Assembly: GCA_016711605.1 (NCBI GenBank)
Contig: JADJSS010000044.1
Span: 186,001 to 250,000 of the forward strand
Length of the DNA stretch: 64,000 nucleotides
Direction of reading: 5' to 3'
Source: Saprospirales bacterium
Lineage (GTDB): Bacteria; Bacteroidota; Bacteroidia; Chitinophagales; JADIYW01
The position numbers and the translations under genes are program-made. The notes under the pieces were generated by a model. It saw only the letters and a program-made list of their open reading frames with translations. It searched no databases and had not been told where the DNA came from. Positions 16,233 to 26,625 of the stretch are shown here, in pieces. The stretch's first letter is position 1; each line of letters opens with the position of its first letter.

Positions 16233-17257
16233 TTATTCTACGACAAAAATCCCATTTGCTCTTGCTCGGTGTTCATAAATAAGATCCGTAGTAAGATTGT
16301 ATAATTTACCATTTTTCCAATAGCTAGCTAACGATGGTTGATCTACATCCCATTCATTTCCTGCAATATATACATCACTACCAAGTAAAAACATATCATT
16401 TGTTTTCATTTGTACATTTGTTGGATTTTCTAACGGATATTCTACACCGTTTTTCCAATAAACTATAATATCATCACCGCTTGCATTACTTCGACCACCA
16501 CAAGCATACATATCATTACCAACAAATGAAATTTTATTAGCATAAGATTCATCATTAATTATTGAATTTGATGTATTATTAAGCCAATAAGTAGCTTTAT
16601 TTATACCTGTTCCAATCTGTAAATAACCAACAGTAAAAACAGAATCGCCTTTAACAAAAATATCTTCTGCACTTGCATAATCAGTTGATACACTCGTGAC
16701 AAATGCCATATCATTTTTCCAGTACATGGCAACTTTATGTCCATTGGCTGCATATTTATAACCACTAACATAAACATCATTATTTTTTACAAAAATAGAA
16801 GTTGCAGTTGCACTGAAAGTACCATCTGTAAGATTATTAATTACACCATTTTCCAATAAACTGCCTTTGAATTAACACCTTCTGATGTACTTCCTGATAT
16901 ATATACATTATTGTTTACTACTGTAATTTTATCTGCATATGCTCTAAAAGTGCCATCGGTTAAATATGTTGCAACACCATTTTTCCAGTATTTAACAATA
17001 AGCTTAGTACTTTCATAAGAAACTCCTAATACATACACATCATTACCAACCACGAAAATAGATATTGCTAATTCATCATGAGTACCATCTGATAATGTTA
17101 CAGCGATACCATTTTTCCAGTATTTTGCTACGGCATGTCCATTGTCATTGTATTGATAACCTGCAATGTAAACATCAGGTGTTTTTGCATTTTCTTTTTT
17201 GCAAGAAATAAATGCTATAAATGCAATCAATAAAATAAAAAGAGATTTCGTTTTCAT
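16233..17257 (-). CDS. YWKNG-repeat propeller lipoprotein, paralogue (one frameshift)
   Basis: The locus begins MKTKSLFILLIAFIAFISCKKE (lipobox Cys20) and consists of the same repeat as the next gene: DVYIAGYQYNDNGHAVAKYW, then GIAVTLSDGTHDELAISIFV, and so on, with about seven units. The frame breaks at a T4 run (16849-16852) in the middle of a YWKNG motif. One added base joins the parts at YWKNGV into 341 residues, so a single gene is intended. It starts just one base beyond the end of the upstream gene at 17259, so the genes are tightly coupled. Close similarity to the gene at 15197 shows a tandem duplication. Confidence 0.65.
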
Positions 17258-17258
17258 A

Positions 17259-18145
17259 CTAATTGATTTTATAATTTAAACTACACGATTTTATATTGCC
17301 ACTAGCGGTATTGTAGTTATAAACCTGATTTGTTTTTAGTTTTTTGGTTTCAAAATTTAATTGTCCGATGAAGTCGTGAAAAATCAAATCGATATCTTGC
17401 ATTAATAATTCAACTCTGTCATTTTCTGAAATAGTAAACGTTATATTTTTAGAATTTGGACCCACTGCAAACATGTAAGTATCGTTTACATTTTTTTTCA
17501 AACAGAAATATTTCCAACCAAAACATTCACGCCAACATCAGGTGCATCTGTTCGAAAGAAAGCAATGTCCCAAACATTTCCTTTTGCATTCTTTTCTGTT
17601 GATTCAATATAATCGATGTTTAAGGTAAACGTGTTTGTTTTGGGTTTTGAAAATTCTATATTTTCTTTAATTAATTTTTGTTCATGCTTGTTGCCAGTTC
17701 CATCGGTTCCTGATAATAATGTTTTAATCGAAATAGTATGATTTCCTGGAGATAATTTGAGTGCTGCATACGGAATAAAAAGTGATTTCTTTTTATCAAA
17801 TTTAGATGCTTGCATTTCATTTGAAAGAAAATCAAATCCAAATGTTGCTTCGCCATTTGCGTTTGCAGTGGATTGATAACCTAAAGCTGGCTCAACTGCT
17901 TTGTTGTTTTCATACAAAATTGCACTGATAGAAAAAGATGCTTTTGATAAAATAGTATCGTTATGGTTTTCTTCTTCTAACGGCAAAAAATTATAACGAT
18001 AGGTAATATTAATTCCTTTTACACCATCAGATGTGTAATCTGTTTCTACATTAACAACTGTGCTAATTATTTTAAAATTACTATTTGCGAAAGTGGTGAA
18101 ATTTAAACCAAGCGATATAAATAATATTGATAGTATTTTTTTCAT
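17259..18145 (-). CDS. Secreted protein, first gene of the lipoprotein operon (one frameshift)
   Basis: The protein starts MKKILSILFISLGLNFTTFANS, a type I signal peptide, and continues as a beta-rich domain. The frame is broken at about 17498, where one missing T would join VLVGNISV to KKNVNDTYMFAV and give 295 residues. The C-terminal half (AVGPNSKNITFTISENDRVE, then MQDIDLIFHDFIGQLNF) has the pattern of a C2-like or carboxypeptidase-type beta sandwich, with the phrase 'L-D-D---DDFIG' often seen at the end of such domains. It is the promoter-proximal gene of the eight-gene run, 58 bases downstream of a perfect copy of the direct-repeat element. Confidence 0.55.
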
Positions 18146-18203
18146 TTTTTCATTTTTAAGTACAACAACTAAACTACTACATTAATTTCATTTAACAACA
18201 ATC

Positions 18204-18236
18204 ATTGAGTATTCAGCAGTTTTATTGAGTATTTGG
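18204..18236 (-). promoter_or_regulatory. Direct-repeat operator-like element of the lipoprotein operon
   Basis: Two perfect ATTGAGTATT half-sites, 10 bases apart with spacer CAGCAGTTTT, followed by TGG. It lies 58 bases before the ATG at 18145 and 13 bases beyond the stop of the RCC1 gene. Confidence 0.6.
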
Positions 18237-18249
18237 AAAGTTATAAGTT

Positions 18250-19359
18250 TTAGAAAACAAAAACAGCGCTGAAGTAATTCCTGTTATTGGTTGTTCCACT
18301 ACCTAATTTCCCAAATTCATTATTACCAGTTGTCCATACTGTATCACTTGCGCTTTTCAATATGGAATAATTATAATTAGTTGAGATATCGGAAATATTA
18401 TTTTTAATAGGTTTAAAGGTAAATACATTTGCATTATTGCTATCGCCTAACTGACCTTCCGTATTTTTGCCTGTACCATATAAAACATTAGAAAAATCAA
18501 GATAAAATGAAGTGCTTTGTTTGGTGCTGATAAATCGAACATTATTTGCCATTTTAGTAAATGTTCTTAACTCGCCATTGTTTCCATTTCCAATTTGTCC
18601 ATTTAAGTTACTACCAGCAACCCATAAACTATGATCACCTCTAATAATCATGCTGTGTGCATTTCCTGCCGAAACTGCAATAACACTATCCAAGATGGTA
18701 ACAAATGATTTTGAACCACTTCTTAAACCATTACCAAATTGACCAAATCCGTTATAACCAGACGCATATAAAAAACCAGATCTATCGATAATTAAAGTAT
18801 GTAAAATACCAGCAGAAACTGCTTTTATATTTTCTGCAACTTTTAAAAATTGATACGTTTGTAACGTATTGCCAGTGCCTAATTGTCCATTGTCATTAAA
18901 TCCGGTTGCCCAAAGTGAGAAATCTGATTTTATAATAAACGAAAAATCGTTGCTGCAACTAATACTGATTACACTGTCTGCTGCTTTTGTAAACGTATTA
19001 ATGTTTGAATGAATAGAATCGCCAAGTCCTAACTCACCATTTAAGTTATTGCCACTTACCCAAAGCGTTTTATCTTTCTTAATTATAAACGTATGACCAT
19101 ATCCACCTGATACTTGAATGACATCATCTGCCACTTTAATAAATGTTAGACTACCGATATACGTACTGTTTCCGAATTGTCCGTCATTGTTTGATCCGGA
19201 AACCCAAAGTGTATTATCATCTTTTAAAATGTAACTGGTTGCAAATCCAGCTTCAACATTATTATTTGTAAATGTTTCGTTTATTGATGGTATGTCTTTT
19301 TTACAACTAAATATTGTGCAAATAAAAATTATAACTAAAATTTGACTTACTATTTTCAT
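18250..19359 (-). CDS. RCC1-repeat propeller lipoprotein
   Basis: The ATG at 19359 starts MKIVSQILVIIFICTIFSCKKD, a lipoprotein signal; the frame up to 19383 only adds leader. The mature part contains seven RCC1-type repeats of about 48 residues, each with a strand such as TLWVSGSNNDGQFGNS, SLWATGFNDNGQLGTG or TVWTTGNNEFGKLGSG. The other strand of each blade is like VIAVSAGNAHSMIIR. Seven repeats make a closed seven-bladed propeller, so the protein seems complete (369 residues). Bacterial RCC1 lipoproteins are surface or periplasmic binding platforms of unknown ligand. It has its own copy of the direct-repeat element 77 bases upstream and so may be co-regulated with the YWKNG propellers. Confidence 0.85.
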   Translation of the reverse strand: MKIVSQILVIIFICTIFSCKKDIPSINETFTNNNVEAGFATSYILKDDNTLWVSGSNNDGQFGNSTYIGSLTFIKVADDVIQVSGGYGHTFIIKKDKTLWVSGNNLNGELGLGDSIHSNINTFTKAADSVISISCSNDFSFIIKSDFSLWATGFNDNGQLGTGNTLQTYQFLKVAENIKAVSAGILHTLIIDRSGFLYASGYNGFGQFGNGLRSGSKSFVTILDSVIAVSAGNAHSMIIRGDHSLWVAGSNLNGQIGNGNNGELRTFTKMANNVRFISTKQSTSFYLDFSNVLYGTGKNTEGQLGDSNNANVFTFKPIKNNISDISTNYNYSILKSASDTVWTTGNNEFGKLGSGTTNNRNYFSAVFVF

Positions 19360-19436
19360 GTGTATGATTTTATTGAGTGACAATATTGATTTTAATAACT
19401 ACTAACTTAACAAAACAATTCAAAAAAAGCCGAACC

Positions 19437-19469
19437 ATTGAGTATTCAGCAGTTTTATTGAGTATTTGG
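19437..19469 (-). promoter_or_regulatory. Direct-repeat operator-like element of the RCC1 gene
   Basis: This copy has the same half-sites and spacer as the copy at 18204 (ATTGAGTATT twice, 20-base period, then TGG). It is preceded by GAACC as in the copy at 12286. It lies 77 bases before the ATG of the RCC1 gene and 4 bases after the stop of the next gene upstream. Confidence 0.6.
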
Positions 19470-19473
19470 TAAT

Positions 19474-19964
19474 TTATTTTATGTTTATAGTCTTTTTATA
19501 CGTGTTCATCTTTACACAATCAAAGCTGAGTTTGTTTGCATATTTGCCATATACTTTTGTGTTTATCACAATTTTGTGTTCGCCATTTTCTAAATCAATG
19601 TCTTTGTATTTTATAAAATAGGAAATAGTTTTTGCTGGTTTTTCATACAAAGAATATGGATCTAAAGTTTCGGACTTAGTAACTAATTTTTCATTAGTAT
19701 TTAATAAATTGCTAAAGAAGCCACTTTTACCATTATTTAATTCTATAGATGTAGTTACATAAATGTTTATGGAATCAATATTTTTTGGCTTTTTTAGGTT
19801 TGAATAATCTAAATTATATTCCAAATAAATTCCAGATTTACCTTTAATTACAGTATCTAAAGCTATTTTAAAAGTTTGTTTAGAATTGCAATTCGGCTCT
19901 GTAGAAAACGAAACTGAAAACATAAAGAATGCTAAGCAAATTAATAAGATTGATTTCTTAGCAT
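19474..19964 (-). CDS. Small secreted protein (frameshift near start)
   Basis: The open frame from 19923 (MFSVSFSTEPNCN) lacks most of a signal peptide, but codons just upstream encode KSILLICLAFFMFSVSFS. Adding one base in a T3 run (about 19957) links this to the ATG at 19964 and gives MLRKSILLICLAFFMF, a normal secretion signal. The mature part is about 145 residues and all-beta in character, with IVIKG-, YLEYNLDYSN and a terminal Cys in KLSFDCVKMN. It is similar in style to the protein at 17259, which also has 'GNHTIS' and 'GEHKIV' strands, but homology is not proven. A direct-repeat element lies 136 bases upstream. Confidence 0.5.
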
Positions 19965-20100
19965 AGCTGTAGTTTTTAAATAGTGGTGTTGGTGAATTTC
20001 GATTTCATGTTGTTTTGTTTTATGGTTATTAGTTATTTTATCGCTGCTGTTTTATGTATAACTTTTAAAACGAAAAAATAATTCCAAAGTATTATCAGCA

Positions 20101-20133
20101 ATTGAGTATTCAGCAGTTTTATTGAGTATTTGG
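20101..20133 (-). promoter_or_regulatory. Direct-repeat operator-like element of the small secreted protein gene
   Basis: This copy is identical to the copies at 18204 and 19437 over 33 bases. It lies 136 bases before the proposed ATG at 19964, and 93 bases beyond the stop of the DUF389 gene, so here it is clearly not a 3' end feature of the upstream gene. Confidence 0.6.
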
Positions 20134-20226
20134 TAGCTGTGAATTAAAAAAGAAGCAAACTTTAATTTCTAAACCAGAAGTATAGTAAAATAATCTATAT
20201 AGTATGTTTAAAACTATTTAAGTACA

Positions 20227-21267
20227 TTAATTTTTATTGTTCAATTTTACTAATTCTTCTTCCACATTTTTTAATCGTAGTTGAAGTTGTTGCAATTCAG
20301 AATTTTCAAAAGATTTTACGAATTTCCAATTAATATCCATTTTATCTAATGCATTTGCTTCTATTAATAATTTTGGATGGATTTTGTGGAATCATTTAGT
20401 AATACAATTTCTAATTTTTCTTTGTTTTCAATTATCGATGCACGGTGTTCAACAATTATTAAATCAGGATATTTACTTTTTATTTTCTCAATATATTTTT
20501 GTGCATGGTCGTTCAAGGTTTGTTGTTTCCACTTATCGTAGGCAATCCAGATACTTGGTAACATCAAAATTATACTTAACATACTGATTAACCATGTAGA
20601 CGATGTTTTTGTATTTCATTATCATTATTTTGAATGATTTTTGGAAGTTGCATCCAACGTATTAACAATTGTGAACCTACGCCAATAAAAAAAGAATTAA
20701 TGATATAAAAATAGAGTCCACCTAAAAACATTTGCCAATTTAAATTGGCTAAGCCATAACCAGCAGAACACAATGGTGGCATACATGAAGTTGCGACTGC
20801 CACACCAGCTATAACTTTTGTTCCATCTTTTTTAATGATACCTAGAAATCCTGCAAGTCCACCAAAAAATGCTAACATGACATCAAAAATAGTTGGATGT
20901 GTGTAATCATTTAGGATATTGGTTGAATTATGAAATGGTGATATTAAAAAGAATATGGTGGAAGAACATAAGCTAATCAACAAAGCAAATACATAATTTC
21001 TAAATGACTGATAAATACTAATTTTATCACTGATACTCAAACCAAATGCAATTCCAACAACCGGTCCCATTAAAGGTGAAATCAACATAGAGCCAATAAT
21101 AGCAGTAATATTATTATTAGTTAATCCAATACACGCCATAATCATTGCAAAAACAAAAGCCACATATTGTGACCTGTAAATTGAATACCGTCCTTAATTT
21201 CATTAAGTGTAACGTCGATGTTTTCTTCTAAGGGTAAACCAAATGATTCTTTAATTTTTCGGAGCAT
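20227..21267 (-). CDS. DUF389 family membrane protein (three frameshifts)
   Basis: The core GLTNNNITAIIGSMLISPLMGPVVGIAFGL is the DUF389 signature, followed by membrane helices with GGLAGFLGIIKKDGTKVIAGVAVATSCMPPLCSAGYGLAN. The locus starts at the ATG at 21267 (MLRKIKESFGLPLEENID) and ends at 20227 with a coiled-coil tail (LQQLQLRLKNVEEELVKLNN). The frame breaks near 21145 (GG), 20585 (TT) and 20387 (AAAA); adding one base at each gives 347 residues. DUF389 proteins are polytopic inner-membrane proteins of unknown function. All three breaks are single missing bases, which suggests sequencing error rather than decay. Confidence 0.7.
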
Positions 21268-21351
21268 TCTCTACTTTTGTGATGTAAATATATGCATTAA
21301 AAGAATCAATAAAAATTTGAATTTTAATTTAGATTCAGAATTTTGTTGGAG

Positions 21352-22606
21352 TTATATCAAGAAATTAAACAACATTGGATTGTCGTTGAGTTGCACAAAA
21401 TCAACTTTGTATTTTTCATACGATTAATGAGCGGCTCGTAATCTTCCTTATTTTTTAATTCAATACCAACTAAAGCTGGTCCGCTTTCTTTGCTGTTTTT
21501 CTTGGTGTATTCAAACAAGGTAATATCTTCGTTTGGTGATAATACTTTAGATACAAACTGCTTCAACGCACCGGCACGTTGCGGAAATTTGATAATAAAG
21601 AAATGTTTCAAGCCTTCAAAAATCAATGAACGCTCTTTAATATCTGGCATGCGTTCTATATCGTTGTTGCCACCACTGATAACACAAACAACTATTTTAC
21701 CTTTTATTTTTTCTTTGTAATAATCCAATGCAGCAACAGATAGAGCACCTGCTGGTTCCAGTACAATTGCATCAGAATTATACAATTGCATAATTTTTGT
21801 ACAAATTCTTCCTTCAGGAATCAAAACCACATCTTCTAAATAATTTTTACAAATCTGAAATGGAATTTGTCCAACTTGTTTTACAGCAGCACCGTCAACA
21901 AAATTGTCGATTTTATCTAATGTAATAATTTTATTTTTTTCGATAGAAACTTTCATGGCTGGCGCACCCTAATGGTTCTACACCAACAATTTTTGTATTT
22001 GGTGAAAACTCTTTAAAATAGGTAATTAAACCTGCACTCAATCCACCACCACCGATAGGCACAAACAAATAATCAATTTTCTTTTTACCAATTTGTTCTA
22101 AAATTTCAATACCAACCGTACCTTGTCCTTCTACAATTAATTTATGATCAAAAGGTGGTACAAATATTTTATTGTGGTGATGTACATATTTCAACGCGGC
22201 ACTTTTAGCGTCGTCATAGGTATCGCCAGACAATACAATTTCAATATAATTTTTACCAACTCTTCTTACTGCTTCTACTTTCTGTTTTGGTGTTGGAGTT
22301 GGCATAAACACGATGCCTTTTATTTTTAATAAATTACAAGAATAAGCAAAACCTTGTGCGTGGTTGCCTGCAGAAGAACAAACAACACCTTGCTTTTTTT
22401 CTGCAGCAGAAAGCTGAGAAATGAAATTATATGCGCCACGAATTTTGTAAGAACGAACTGCCTGCAAATCTTCTCTTTTAAGAAATACTTTTGCACCTGT
22501 TTCGTCAGAAAGAATTTGATTTAATTTTAAAGGTGTTACTTCACTGATACCTTCTAGATTTTTTGGCTTGGATAATTCCTTTTACGGATGGCTGTGTGGT
22601 TGACAT
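21352..22606 (-). CDS. ilvA: Threonine ammonia-lyase (threonine deaminase; three frameshifts)
   Basis: This PLP enzyme converts threonine to 2-oxobutanoate, the first step of isoleucine synthesis. VFLKREDLQAVRSYKIRGAY holds the PLP lysine in the SYKIRGA motif. CSSAGNHAQGFA is the substrate loop, and VPIGGGGLSAGLI is the tetraglycine phosphate-binding loop. GALSVAALDYYK and VISGGNNDIERM end the catalytic domain, followed by an ACT-like regulatory region. Frames break near 22578 (GG, one extra), 21948 (GGG, one extra) and 21410 (A run, one missing). Correcting them gives 417 residues, normal for the IlvA form in Bacteroidota. The start is the ATG at 22606. The enzyme would be feedback-inhibited by isoleucine through the C-terminal domain, by family knowledge. 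Confidence 0.85.
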
Positions 22607-22624
22607 ACTACGAAAATAGTAATT

Positions 22625-22652
22625 AGTCGTGAGTCGTGAGTCGATAGTCGTG
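22625..22652. repeat. Tandem heptamer repeat upstream of ilvA
   Basis: Four 7-base units in tandem: AGTCGTG twice, AGTCGAT and AGTCGTG. It begins 19 bases upstream of the ilvA ATG, between divergent genes. Confidence 0.6.
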
Positions 22653-22745
22653 AGTTTTTTTTGCCGGAAAACATTTTATTAATAAAATTAAGAAAAACAT
22701 TAAAATAAAAACAATGATTTAGAGTAATGTAATTCAAAAAAAATC

Positions 22746-23263
22746 ATGAAACCATTGGTACTTACTTTTTATTGCACTTTATAATTTGCACAAATTGCAG
22801 TAGCAAATTAACTTCAGAGAAAATAATAGCATAATTTCAAAGATGTAATTATAGACAGTATAGTAGTTTTAAAATCAGCTAGAGAAATGGCTGTATTTTC
22901 TAAAAAGAAAAAATTAAAACTTATACTATTGCACTAGGCAAAACACCAATTGGTAAAAAGCAATTTGAAGGCGATGGCAAAACACCAGAAGGATTATATT
23001 TTATTGATAACAAAAGTGCAGTGAGCAAATATCATAAAAATTTAAACATATCTTATCCAAATAAAGACGATATAAAGAATGCAACTGCTAGCGGAAAAAG
23101 TGCAGGTGGTGAAATTAAAATACATGGTTTGCCAAATGGAATTCATCTTGAAAATTATGTTATTACAGATTGGACTTTAGGTTGTATTGCTTTAACCAAT
23201 GATGAAATTGATGAATTATTTCAGCATATAAAGCTAGGCAGTCCGATTTTAATACTACCTTGA
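22746..23263 (+). CDS. L,D-transpeptidase family lipoprotein (about three frameshifts)
   Basis: The clear part reads LGKTPIGKKQFEGDGKTPEG-type substrate loop, then GGEIKIHGLPNGIHLEN and DWTLGCIALTNDEIDELF. The last two are the YkuD catalytic HG and (S/T)xGC(I/V) motifs, with the nucleophile Cys in LGCIAL. YkuD enzymes link meso-diaminopimelate residues of peptidoglycan or attach lipoproteins. Reading back through breaks near 22915 (A run), 22832 and 22773 (T run) gives a start at 22746 with a short signal and lipobox-like FIICTNC, and a total of about 172 residues. Upstream parts are uncertain because several breaks fall close together. It is a single gene next to DUF1761. Confidence 0.7.
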
Positions 23264-23323
23264 TTTATCATTCAAACTTCCAAAAAAAAAACACTACATT
23301 TAAATAACCAAATAAAATTATTT

Positions 23324-23733
23324 ATGGAAGGACACACAAATTGGCTGGCACTTGTAGCAGGTGTTGTAGCTACACAAATTATCGGATTTATCTGGTATCA
23401 TCCTAAGGTTTTAGGAACTGTATGGAAACAAGAAATAGGTATGTCTGATGAACAGCAAAAGAAAACCAATATACCATTGACGATGATTTTATCGATTGTA
23501 TTAATGTTTGGAGTTGCTTATGCACTAAAATATGTAGCACATGGTGAAGTTGAACATCAAACATTTAAACATGGTGCCTACCATGCTTTAATGGATGGAG
23601 CACTATTACTAATACCAGCAATAGTGATAATATCTCTTTATGAGCAAAAAGTATTAAATACGTTGGAATTACTATTGGATACTGGCTATTAAATTTAGCT
23701 GTTATTGGTGGAATAATTAGTTGGTGGCGATAG
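23324..23733 (+). CDS. DUF1761 family membrane protein (one frameshift)
   Basis: MEGHTNWLALVAGVVATQIIGFIWYHPKVLGTVWKQ-like start is the standard DUF1761 N-terminus: a first helix with FIWYHPK-G, followed by three more helices. The frame breaks at an A5 run (about 23647). One added base continues the protein through IKYVGITIGYWLLNLAVIGG and ends with IISWWR, giving 136 residues and four membrane helices, the normal family size. The function is unknown. Its stop codon touches the end of the convergent DUF1569 gene. Confidence 0.7.
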
Positions 23734-24226
23734 TTACAACAAACCAAACTGCATAAAATGATGTGAGAAATGCTTGTATTGAAAAGTGAGCCATTGTTGT
23801 TTATCTATTTCACCAAAAACTGGATGAAGTTTAGTTTTAAAAGTTGGTTCGTTTATTATTTTCAAAAATTGCTGAATAGTTTCTTTCAATAAATTTTTAG
23901 AATCTTGCAACTCTTTTTAATCAATGGAACTGTTTTATCAACTGGTAAAAATGGAGTTTTAAAGTTTTTAGGCATTCCGAATTCACTCATTAAAAATTCT
24001 CGTTGACGTGGTAATTTTTCAACTGGTGTTACTAATATTATTGGATTTTCTGTAATAGCGAAATTCAACGGAAACAGCAGATGTTCCAGCATTTGATGAA
24101 CGTTCATCAAACCCCAAATTGCTGGCTCATCGCCTTTTATAGCATCAATAATTTTGGAATTGTAATTTGAAAAAAAACTTCCAAATCAATTGACATATCT
24201 AAGATTGTACGGTCTTCTAACTGCAT
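23734..24226 (-). CDS. DUF1569 family protein (two frameshifts)
   Basis: The protein begins at the ATG at 24226 (MQLEDRTILDMSIDLEVF) and contains IWGLMNVHQMLEHLLFPLNFA, which is the DUF1569 signature with His in the first helix pair, and a C-terminal WLTFQYKHFSHHFMQFGLL with the second histidine cluster. DUF1569 proteins are related in fold to DinB four-helix bundles and probably bind a metal through these histidines. Breaks lie at a T8 run (about 24170) and an A run near 23915; adding one base to each gives 164 residues. It follows the small secreted protein gene at 24229, with 2 bases between them. Confidence 0.65.
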
Positions 24227-24228
24227 AA

Positions 24229-24476
24229 TTAATACTTTGATTTTCCTAAACTAAAATCAATAGGCACTTTCTTACGGTTGAGTTGATCTTCAAAATTACA
24301 AAAAAACCTTGTTTGTATTTTGGTGTTTTAAAGTTGATACTATCTTGTTTTGTTGGTGTTGTTTTCACTAATAAAATGCTTTGAGCAGATATTACAACTT
24401 TCTTTCTAACTGTAAAAGTATCTTGTGCTGTAGAAAATATCCAGCAAAAATAAGTGATATTGAAAAAATAATTCAT
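24229..24476 (-). CDS. Small secreted protein (one frameshift)
   Basis: The product is 82 residues after adding one base at the T7 run near 24305. It begins MNYFFNITYFCWIFSTAQDT, which looks like a short signal peptide, and ends NRKKVPIDFSLGKSKY. It lies between the GGCT gene and DUF1569 with almost no spacing, so it is likely in the same transcript. I do not recognise it. The short length and the frame break make this call modest. Confidence 0.4.
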
Positions 24477-24477
24477 T

Positions 24478-24870
24478 TTATGGATTTAGAAAATCACCTG
24501 ATTCTATTAATTCTGCTTCTGCTGGTAATTCAACATTATAAAAATAGACCCAACTTTCTAATACTTCATTTTCTGTTTTGATTATCATTTTTACTCGTCT
24601 GTATTCGTATGGTGGATTTCCGACACCAATACCTTCGTACTCGTCTAGTTTTTCAAAAGCAGATTTATCTTTAAGTTTGTAAACATCACCAATTACTTCG
24701 TGTTGTTCATCATTAGTTTGTATCAAAGCTGGATACCAATCAATTCTATATAATTGAACTTTTGGCATAATTGCCAATCCAACTAATTCAGCATTTTCGG
24801 AAAGGTAAACAGCCATTGGATGGCTTTCATTTAAACGAAGTGTTCCGTATGTAAATAAATGTTCAGACAT
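24478..24870 (-). CDS. Gamma-glutamylcyclotransferase-like (GGCT/AIG2) protein
   Basis: A 130-residue protein with the GGCT fold. The N-terminus HLFTYGTLRLNESHP has the YGTL substrate-binding motif. LVGLAIMPKVQLYRIDWYPA is the second conserved strand, and FEKLDEYEGIG supplies the general acid-base Glu of the family. Such proteins act on gamma-glutamyl-amine or dipeptide substrates, or in many cases have unknown targets. No frameshift is seen, which makes it one of the few intact genes in this tract. It appears to be the first gene of a short leftward run, with a heptamer-type leader directly in front of its start. Confidence 0.82.
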   Translation of the reverse strand: MSEHLFTYGTLRLNESHPMAVYLSENAELVGLAIMPKVQLYRIDWYPALIQTNDEQHEVIGDVYKLKDKSAFEKLDEYEGIGVGNPPYEYRRVKMIIKTENEVLESWVYFYNVELPAEAELIESGDFLNP

Positions 24871-24877
24871 ATGCTAA

Positions 24878-24912
24878 AGTTATAAGTAAATCGTTATAAG
24901 TTATAACATAAC
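24878..24912. repeat. Heptamer-period repeat upstream of the GGCT gene
   Basis: Units AGTTATA, AGTAAAT, CGTTATA, AGTTATA and ACATAAC follow without gaps. The region starts 8 bases upstream of the ATG, in the same place as the repeat before the VWA gene at 5117. Confidence 0.55.
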
Positions 24913-24934
24913 TCAAAAAACATCTTAAAAATTA

Positions 24935-25592
24935 TTAAAAAATAACGCCAACAGTAGTTTGAAATAAATGAGTTTGCGTTCGATATTGTTCTTTATAAAA
25001 TTTCGAAATCCCAAATTATATCTAAAATCCATGATAAACATTGCAACATCCATACCCATACCCATTTGATAACTAAATTGTGCTGGTCTGATTAAATCAC
25101 GTTTATCTTTTTTACGTAAACTACTTGTAAAATCTATATTGTTTTGAGTATACTGCGCTTTTATTTTTGTTACTAAATCTACTTCAAGTCCAGTATATAA
25201 ACGCATTTTATAAGATGGCTTTTTTACAACTAAACCACCTAAAACTATCGGAATTCCTATTGTATTATACCTAAAAGTAAGTTTATCGAAAGGAATATTA
25301 TTACCAAATCTTGTTGTTAATGTTCCATTTTTTATAAACACTTTTGAATGCATATAATCTAAATCCAATTGCACAAAAACTCTTGATCGAGAAACTCGTA
25401 CAAACAAACCACCTTGATAACCAGACGCAATATCTTTTTGATTATCATTTTATAAATGAAATAATTTAAATTATAGCCAACATTTAAACCATATTGAAAG
25501 TGTATACGTCCTCCAGTTTTAAACATTTTTATTTCAGCACGGCTAATGCATGGCAATAAGAATAGTAATAATATACAAAGTCTTTTAATCAT
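24935..25592 (-). CDS. PorT-like outer membrane beta-barrel protein (two frameshifts)
   Basis: The signal peptide MIKRLCILLLFLLPCISRAE is followed by strands with the alternating pattern of an eight-stranded barrel: GGRIHFQYGLNVGYNLNYF, a GGLFVRVSRSRVFVQLDLDY pair, FRYNTIGIPIVLGG and YKMRLYTGLEVDL. The last strand reads QTTVGVIF after correction, the usual aromatic C-terminus of outer membrane proteins. Breaks are at an A5 run near 25433 and a T run near 25017; one base added to each gives 219 residues. Barrels of this 'PorT/outer_membrane_beta-barrel' type are common in Bacteroidota; some serve type IX secretion, but this one is not linked to it by context. Confidence 0.6.
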
Positions 25593-25648
25593 TTAATTAT
25601 CCTACTAATTTAAATCTTTTTATTTTTACAAAATGTTATTGTATGTAT

Positions 25649-26616
<968 letters not shown>

Positions 26617-26625
26617 AACCAATTT

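Noticed and set aside
18204..20133. The repeated 33-base element as an insertion-sequence end
   Set aside because: Copies are in the same orientation, with no transposase, no target duplication and a fixed direct-repeat architecture.
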